Positions 60,024-64,000 of a DNA stretch of 64,000 nt are shown here, piece after piece. The notes below the pieces were generated by a model. The model was given only the letters and a program-made list of their open reading frames with translations, had not been told where the DNA came from and did no database searches. A program made the position numbers and the translations under genes. Within the stretch, counting starts at the first letter, position 1, and the number at the start of each line of letters is the position of its first letter. This DNA is from Pyrobaculum arsenaticum DSM 13514 (GTDB taxonomy: Archaea > Thermoproteota > Thermoprotei > Thermoproteales > Thermoproteaceae), in assembly GCF_000016385.1 (NCBI RefSeq), contig NC_009376.1, positions 124,001 through 188,000 of the forward strand. The letters are read 5' to 3'.

Positions 60024-60689
60024 CGTCTTGACGAGCTGGTAGTGCTTCTGCTCGTCCAGCTCGATGGAGAGGATCAAAGCTCTCACCACGGGATCGCCCA
60101 CCTTGTACAGCTCCGCGATGCTCTCCCTCATGGCGGACTCCTCCGACGCAAGCGCCTCCAGCTCCTCATCGCCTAGGTCGACTCCCTCCGCCTTAAGTCG
60201 TCCCGATAAGTAGTCTAAAATCATTGTGAGGATCTCGGCGTGGCGCAAGCTGTCTGTCGCGATTTGCATAAACAAGGCGCGGACAAGCGGGTTTCTAACC
60301 CTGTACGAATACGCCATGGCGCGGGTCGCGGTCTCTTGTTCTAGCCTAATCCGCTCCCTGATGATATCCTCCAGCGCCGTCTGGGGCGCCCTCTGTGCGA
60401 TTATGTTTGCGACTACTTTGGCAAGCTCGGTTAGGTCCAGCGGCTTTTTTGCGCCTTTCTTAGCCTCCTCGGCTGCGATTTCCGCATGGCTTCTAATAAG
60501 CGCCATTACCCTCTCGTCCCGGGCCAGCTCCTGCACCAACTCCCCTCCGCGCTTCCCTGAAATGTACATCGACACCGCCGCAGGCGTCAGGCCGAGGAGC
60601 TTCGCCGTCTCGTTAACGCTTAGCCCCCTTACCACTAGCTCTTTTGCTATAAGAGCCCTCACCGCGGATAGCGCCTTTTCAAAACTCAC
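59997..60689 (-). CDS. HTH regulator fused to a ferritin-like domain
   Basis: A protein of 230 residues. The first 50 form an XRE-like helix-turn-helix (VRGLSVNETAKLLGLTPAAV then SMYISGKRGG). From residue 110 four helices carry ferritin-like ligands: IRLEQETATRAMAYSYRVRN, TDSLRHAEILTMILDYLSGR, EESAMRESIAELYKVGDPVV and LSIELDEQKHYQLVKTLQ. The E/D-x-x-H pairs suggest a diiron site, so the protein may sense iron or oxygen and regulate DNA. ATG at 60689 is about 23 nt below GTTTTTATTC. A second ferritin-like gene lies 3 kb away. Confidence 0.75.
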   Translation of the reverse strand: MSFEKALSAVRALIAKELVVRGLSVNETAKLLGLTPAAVSMYISGKRGGELVQELARDERVMALIRSHAEIAAEEAKKGAKKPLDLTELAKVVANIIAQRAPQTALEDIIRERIRLEQETATRAMAYSYRVRNPLVRALFMQIATDSLRHAEILTMILDYLSGRLKAEGVDLGDEELEALASEESAMRESIAELYKVGDPVVRALILSIELDEQKHYQLVKTLQLAARRG

Positions 60690-60774
60690 AACATAGAAAC
60701 ACTCTCTGGAATAAAAACAATAACGGCAATCCCCCTGCGGACAAAGATATATATACAGCGGTTAAGTGAGAGCC

Positions 60775-61206
60775 ATGTATCGCGTATACGACCGACGGGT
60801 AGAGATCCCCATAAGAATATCCAAGGGGGCCGACGAGCAGGCCAGGTTGCGAAAACTGGAGCGCTGGCCTAGGGAGGCGGGCATGACAGTAGTCCTAGAC
60901 GAGTCTGGTTCTAACTTCTCCAAGCTCGTCCAGATATACGCCGCCGACTACGGGCTTGAGCTGGGAGAGAAGAAGTGGGACGTGAAGACAGAAGGCGACA
61001 CAATAAGGGCGAAGCTGGAAATCCCACTTCTAAAAGGAGGGGAGGTCAAAGGCGTCGCGGTTATGGATGTGCAAATACCCAAAACCCCCGGCGGGGAGGA
61101 AGGAAACAACGTCGTATACACAGCAGATGTGCAATACTACATAGAAATTGACGAGCAGGTACTCGCCGAGTCTACCACAAGCGGCGTCGTCGAGTTTACC
61201 CTCTAG
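60775..61206 (+). CDS. Hypothetical protein, 143 residues
   Basis: A soluble protein of 143 residues, not recognised. It opens MYRVYDRRVEIPIRISKGAD and is beta-rich later, with VKGVAVMDVQIPKTPGGEEG and YYIEIDEQVLAESTTSGVVE. ATG at 60775 is 24 nt below AGATATATATAC; an in-frame GTG 9 nt upstream is less well placed. Precedes malQ by 38 nt, perhaps in one transcript. Confidence 0.65.
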   Translation: MYRVYDRRVEIPIRISKGADEQARLRKLERWPREAGMTVVLDESGSNFSKLVQIYAADYGLELGEKKWDVKTEGDTIRAKLEIPLLKGGEVKGVAVMDVQIPKTPGGEEGNNVVYTADVQYYIEIDEQVLAESTTSGVVEFTL

Positions 61207-61244
61207 AGAGGGAGCTCCTCCGCCCTTAAGTACGCCGCTGCAAT

Positions 61245-62657
61245 ATGCTACGGGGGGCAGGCGTTTTACTCCACATAACTTCACTCCCGGGCGGTTGCTA
61301 CGTGGGTGATCTAGGCCCGGAGGCGTATAAATTCGCCGAGTTTTTAGCAGAGGCGGAGCAGACCTACTGGCAGACGCTACCTATTAACCACAGCGTGCCG
61401 GAGTACGAGAACTCTCCCTACAGCGCCGTGTCGAGCTTCGCAGGGGATCCAAAACTGATAAGCCTGGACCTCATGAAGAGGGAGGGCCTCATAGACCAAG
61501 TGCCGGATTGTCCCCCTGCCGAGAGGGTCGACTACGCCGCGGCGTGGGAGGTGAAGAAGAAGGCGCTGGAAAAGGCGCTGAGGAGGGGCAAGAAGCTCAG
61601 CGACTACAAGAACTTCGTGGAGTCCACCCCTTGGCTTGAAGACTACGCCTACTATATGGCCATGAGGGACCTCTACGGGCCCTGGCCGAAGTGGCCGAGG
61701 AGAGATCCGCCGGGGGAGCTGGTGGAGCTTTACAAATTCGCCCAGTTCGTCTTCTGGCGCCAGTGGCGGGAGCTCAAGCAGTACGTAAACAGCTTGGGTA
61801 TATTCTTAATAGGGGACCTCCCCATATACCCCAGCCTAGACAGCGCCGACGTGTGGAGACACAGGCGGTACTTCAAAATCACAGAGGACGGCGCCCCCCT
61901 CTACGTGGCCGGCGTCCCGCCGGACTACTTCTCGCCGACTGGCCAGCTCTGGGGCAACCCAGTATACAACTGGGAAGCCTTGAGGGCCGACGGTTACAGG
62001 TGGTGGCTAGACCGGCTGAGGCACACGCTGTCCGCATTTGACTACGTGAGGCTGGACCACTTCCGCGGATACGTGGCCTACTGGGAGGTCCCTGCCGGCG
62101 AGAAGACGGCGGTGAACGGTCGGTGGGTCCCCGCGCCGGGGGCGGAGCTACTGGAAAAAGCCAGGTCGGAGCTGGGGGAGCTTAGGCTAATCGCAGAGGA
62201 CCTCGGCTACATAACGCCAGACGTGGTGGAGCTGAGAGACCGCCTCGGCTTCCCCGGCATGCGTGTCTTGCAGTTCGCCTGGGACGGCAACCCCGCAAAC
62301 GAGCACAAGCCACACAACCACGTCAAAAACTCCGTGGTGTACACCGGCACCCACGACAACAACACGGCGGTGGGGTGGTATCTAGAAGAGGCGACGCCGA
62401 GAGCGAGGCGGGAGTTTTGCCAGTATGCGAAGTGCTCAGCCGCGGAGGGCGTACACTGGTGTTTCATCAGGCTGGCCTACATGTCAGTTGCCAACGTAGC
62501 GATCGTGCCTATACAAGACGTGCTGGGCCTTGGTAGCGAGGCGCGGATGAACAAGCCAGGCACAGTGGGGGGTAACTGGAGGTGGAGGCTGGCAAAGATG
62601 CCCAACGCCGCCGTGAGGAGGCGGCTGAGAAAACTAACCCGCATATACGGGCGTTGA
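61245..62657 (+). CDS. malQ: 4-alpha-glucanotransferase (GH77)
   Basis: A protein of 470 residues. GAGVLLHITSLPGGCYVGDL starts the enzyme; FDYVRLDHFRGYVAYWEVPA holds the nucleophile aspartate, LRLIAEDLGYITPDVVELRD the acid/base glutamate, and VYTGTHDNNTAVGWYLEE the stabilising aspartate. It disproportionates maltodextrins, with GH57 as a possible glycogen partner. The start ATG has no clear TATA box at 25 nt, so it may belong to the upstream transcript. Confidence 0.93.
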   Translation: MLRGAGVLLHITSLPGGCYVGDLGPEAYKFAEFLAEAEQTYWQTLPINHSVPEYENSPYSAVSSFAGDPKLISLDLMKREGLIDQVPDCPPAERVDYAAAWEVKKKALEKALRRGKKLSDYKNFVESTPWLEDYAYYMAMRDLYGPWPKWPRRDPPGELVELYKFAQFVFWRQWRELKQYVNSLGIFLIGDLPIYPSLDSADVWRHRRYFKITEDGAPLYVAGVPPDYFSPTGQLWGNPVYNWEALRADGYRWWLDRLRHTLSAFDYVRLDHFRGYVAYWEVPAGEKTAVNGRWVPAPGAELLEKARSELGELRLIAEDLGYITPDVVELRDRLGFPGMRVLQFAWDGNPANEHKPHNHVKNSVVYTGTHDNNTAVGWYLEEATPRARREFCQYAKCSAAEGVHWCFIRLAYMSVANVAIVPIQDVLGLGSEARMNKPGTVGGNWRWRLAKMPNAAVRRRLRKLTRIYGR

Positions 62658-63072
62658 GCTACTAAACAGATACGGAGGATGGCGGGGCCCCCTTATCTCT
62701 TCACGCCATTTGTCATGCCCAGGGCGTCTACAGACACTGCCTCGTCTCCTTGACGAGTTGCCGCCCGCTATGACAGCCTTCCTCAGCTTCCCAAATTGCC
62801 AGAGGTTGCTCCTCACCTAGCTGTGTGTGCAGTTAGAGGACCATACGTTGAGGAAGCTGGCTGTGCCTTATCCGCATAGCGCTACGTACAACGCGTAGAC
62901 GGCTACGACTGCCCTCAGCCCGTTTTGCGCCGCGTCTTATATCAGCGCCGCCCTCTTAACCACGGCACTGCAGATAGACTTAGCGTACTCACAGACGCAA
63001 TCCCTGACCTCCCGCCCCTAGAAAAACCACTGGAAAAAACGGGGTTAGTTATAAAAACAAACTTGCTGAAAA
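62658..63072. other. Gene-free stretch upstream of a C/D sRNA
   Basis: About 415 bp after malQ. I see no complete gene, tRNA or repeat. A minus-strand frame of about 60 codons (NLWQFGKLRKAVIAGGNSSR in it) is too short to support, though it may be a relic. Next to the pseudogene on the right this looks like decayed sequence. Confidence 0.45.
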
Positions 63073-63132
63073 GGGCGTGATGTTGTGTGCCGCCCCTGAG
63101 CCGTGATGTCATTCCTGTCGGGGCTGAACATT
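63073..63132 (+). ncRNA. Box C/D sRNA
   Basis: On the plus strand: box C GTGATGT (63077-63083), 12-nt guide TGTGTGCCGCCC, box D' CTGA (63096-63099), 3-nt spacer GCC, box C' GTGATGT (63103-63109), 14-nt guide CATTCCTGTCGGGG, box D CTGA (63124-63127). Both box pairs are perfectly alike, the best of the three in this window. TTATAAAAAC (63049-63058) is a TATA box at the right distance. Targets not identified. It overlaps the 3' end of an antisense pseudogene. Confidence 0.88.
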
Positions 63133-63438
63133 GTAACTGCTCGTTTGTGCAAGCCGCCTAGCCAAATTCCAAGCTCTTGTAACGAGAGCGTATAGCTCGC
63201 CTTGATAAGGCGTTGTGGCGCCCTTACAGCGATTTATAGCCTTAAGCGCATTGCACTAGGGCTCTACACACGCAAAAGCTCTGGCCCTGGCTGCCGTCAC
63301 GTCCAATGCGCGGCTACGTCCCAACCGCCTCCACCGTAGACCCTCATGGTAGCCCTCTAGATAATCCAAGACGCCTAGAGGCGTTGAGGGGGCTACGACT
63401 CTTTGGGTGTGGACTTGGAGCTTAGGCCTCTTTTCGAA
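63109..63438 (-). pseudogene. Decayed protein gene
   Basis: One minus-strand frame reads as credible protein for 110 codons except for an internal TAG at 63257-63255 and a TAA just upstream at 63441-63439. It contains VLDYLEGYHEGLRWRRLGRS, TAARARAFACVEP before the stop, and GATTPYQGELYALVTRAWNL after it, ending RQE plus stop. Composition resembles Pyrobaculum genus-specific families, but I cannot name it. No intact start was found. Confidence 0.55.
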
Positions 63439-63526
63439 TTACGTCAAGCCCGCTGGCTTTGTGTTGCTATGTTCTATTCTTGCCAGATGGACGTGCTAAA
63501 ATTAAATATCTGAACAATTTTAAAAT

Positions 63527-64000
63527 ATGGTATTCTCGAAGAACCCGGTAGACATTACTAGGGACAGAAAGTTGTCCTCTGGAGAGATCGCCGACTCGCT
63601 TAGGCTTGCCATTATGGCCGAGCTAGATGCCATAAGCCTATATCTCCAATTGGCCAGGCTAATCGACGACGAGAGAGTAAGGAAGGTCTTTGAGGACATA
63701 GCTAAGGAGGAGAAGACGCACTTCGGCGAATTTCTCGCACTGCTTAAACACATCGACCCCGAGCAGGTGGAGCAGTTGAAGGCAGGCTTGATAGAAGTCG
63801 GCGAGCTGACAGGCATAAAGGCGCCGATGAATGATCCCGACAATAAGCGGGTTGGCGAGTCTAACGCGCGCAGTGATCCGCCGCCTGACGTGGTCTCTTC
63901 GTCGGGCCTAAGCCCCGAAGAGCTCAGGTACTTGCAGAATAGGGTGAGGGAGGTCTCCGGCAAGGTGAGGAGGTTTAGGAGGTATCTTGCGACATATGAG
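63527..64000 (+). CDS. Ferritin-like domain, probable N-terminal part of a fused encapsulin (partial)
   Basis: The frame is open to the window end (158 codons). Residues 16-95 form the ferritin-like cargo domain of encapsulins: MAELDAISLYLQLARLIDDE and FEDIAKEEKTHFGEFLALLK put Glu32, Glu62 and His65 exactly where the diiron ligands of Rhodospirillum EncFtn are numbered. A polar linker (about 96-127, PMNDPDNKRVGESNARSDPP) follows, then GLSPEELRYLQNRVREVSGK that may begin the shell protein. Archaeal encapsulins, as in Pyrococcus, carry such a fused domain. ATG at 63527 is 23 nt below ATTAAATATC. The shell part is not in the window, so the fusion is inference. Confidence 0.78.
   Translation, partial: MVFSKNPVDITRDRKLSSGEIADSLRLAIMAELDAISLYLQLARLIDDERVRKVFEDIAKEEKTHFGEFLALLKHIDPEQVEQLKAGLIEVGELTGIKAPMNDPDNKRVGESNARSDPPPDVVSSSGLSPEELRYLQNRVREVSGKVRRFRRYLATYE

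Noticed and set aside
63255..63257. TAG as pyrrolysine codon in the decayed gene
   Set aside because: A further in-frame TAA lies just upstream and no start exists; Thermoproteales are not known to use pyrrolysine.

Overview
The window looks like a hyperthermophilic crenarchaeon of the genus Pyrobaculum (Thermoproteales). Pointers are a carbamoyl-phosphate synthase joined to a LysW-dependent ATP-grasp ligase, a bifunctional FBP aldolase/phosphatase with the Tyr229/Lys232 pair known from Thermoproteus, NucS, Gins23, isopentenyl phosphate kinase, a PaREP1-type protein, box C/D sRNAs and a minimal RNase P RNA. Most transcription units have a TATA-like box centred about 20-26 nt upstream of the start codon, the pattern of leaderless mRNAs. 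I used this spacing to choose many starts, and several differ from the longest open frame. The species was not determined.

Layout. 1-2.2 kb: a truncated BtuF-like gene, a probable type T RNase P RNA sharing its promoter, FUN14-like and YkgJ-like genes, then about 800 bp of decayed sequence. 2.2-7.6 kb: two-subunit 2-oxoacid:ferredoxin oxidoreductase, MarC, a C/D sRNA, FBP aldolase/phosphatase and a GNAT protein. 7.7-15.3 kb: carAB, a LysX/ArgX-type ligase, a HypE-like protein, an aminotransferase-fold protein lacking the PLP lysine, and DUF99. 15.3-20 kb: an orphan solute-binding protein, HAD phosphatase, SCP2-like, MoaB, LOG-like, CPBP protease, Gins23 and Tmk. 20-32 kb: histidine genes (hisH, I, C, G, E, D, F, B, A) interleaved with purB, purA, PaREP1 and a flavoprotein. 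Every histidine step except histidinol-phosphatase is present.

32-46.8 kb: RtcB, NucS, a class III aminotransferase, a second C/D sRNA, SufC, isoprenoid genes (IPK, prenyl synthase, DUF92), YjbQ, ThiL, RpiA, a CBS protein and a GAPOR-like tungsten oxidoreductase. 46.8-54.3 kb: secreted proteins (one interrupted at a G tract), a NifX-like protein, porGDAB and a large surface protein. 54.3-64 kb: GH57, MFS, a winged-helix protein, a cysteine synthase homologue, CoaBC, an HTH/ferritin-like protein, MalQ, a third C/D sRNA over a pseudogene, and, cut by the window end, a ferritin-like domain that probably begins a ferritin/encapsulin fusion.

The recurring architectural theme is compact divergent promoters: at least seven intergenic gaps hold one near-palindromic TATA box about equally far from both divergent starts. 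The metabolic theme is ferredoxin-linked oxidation (two 2-oxoacid oxidoreductases and a GAPOR-like enzyme) beside anabolic pathways.
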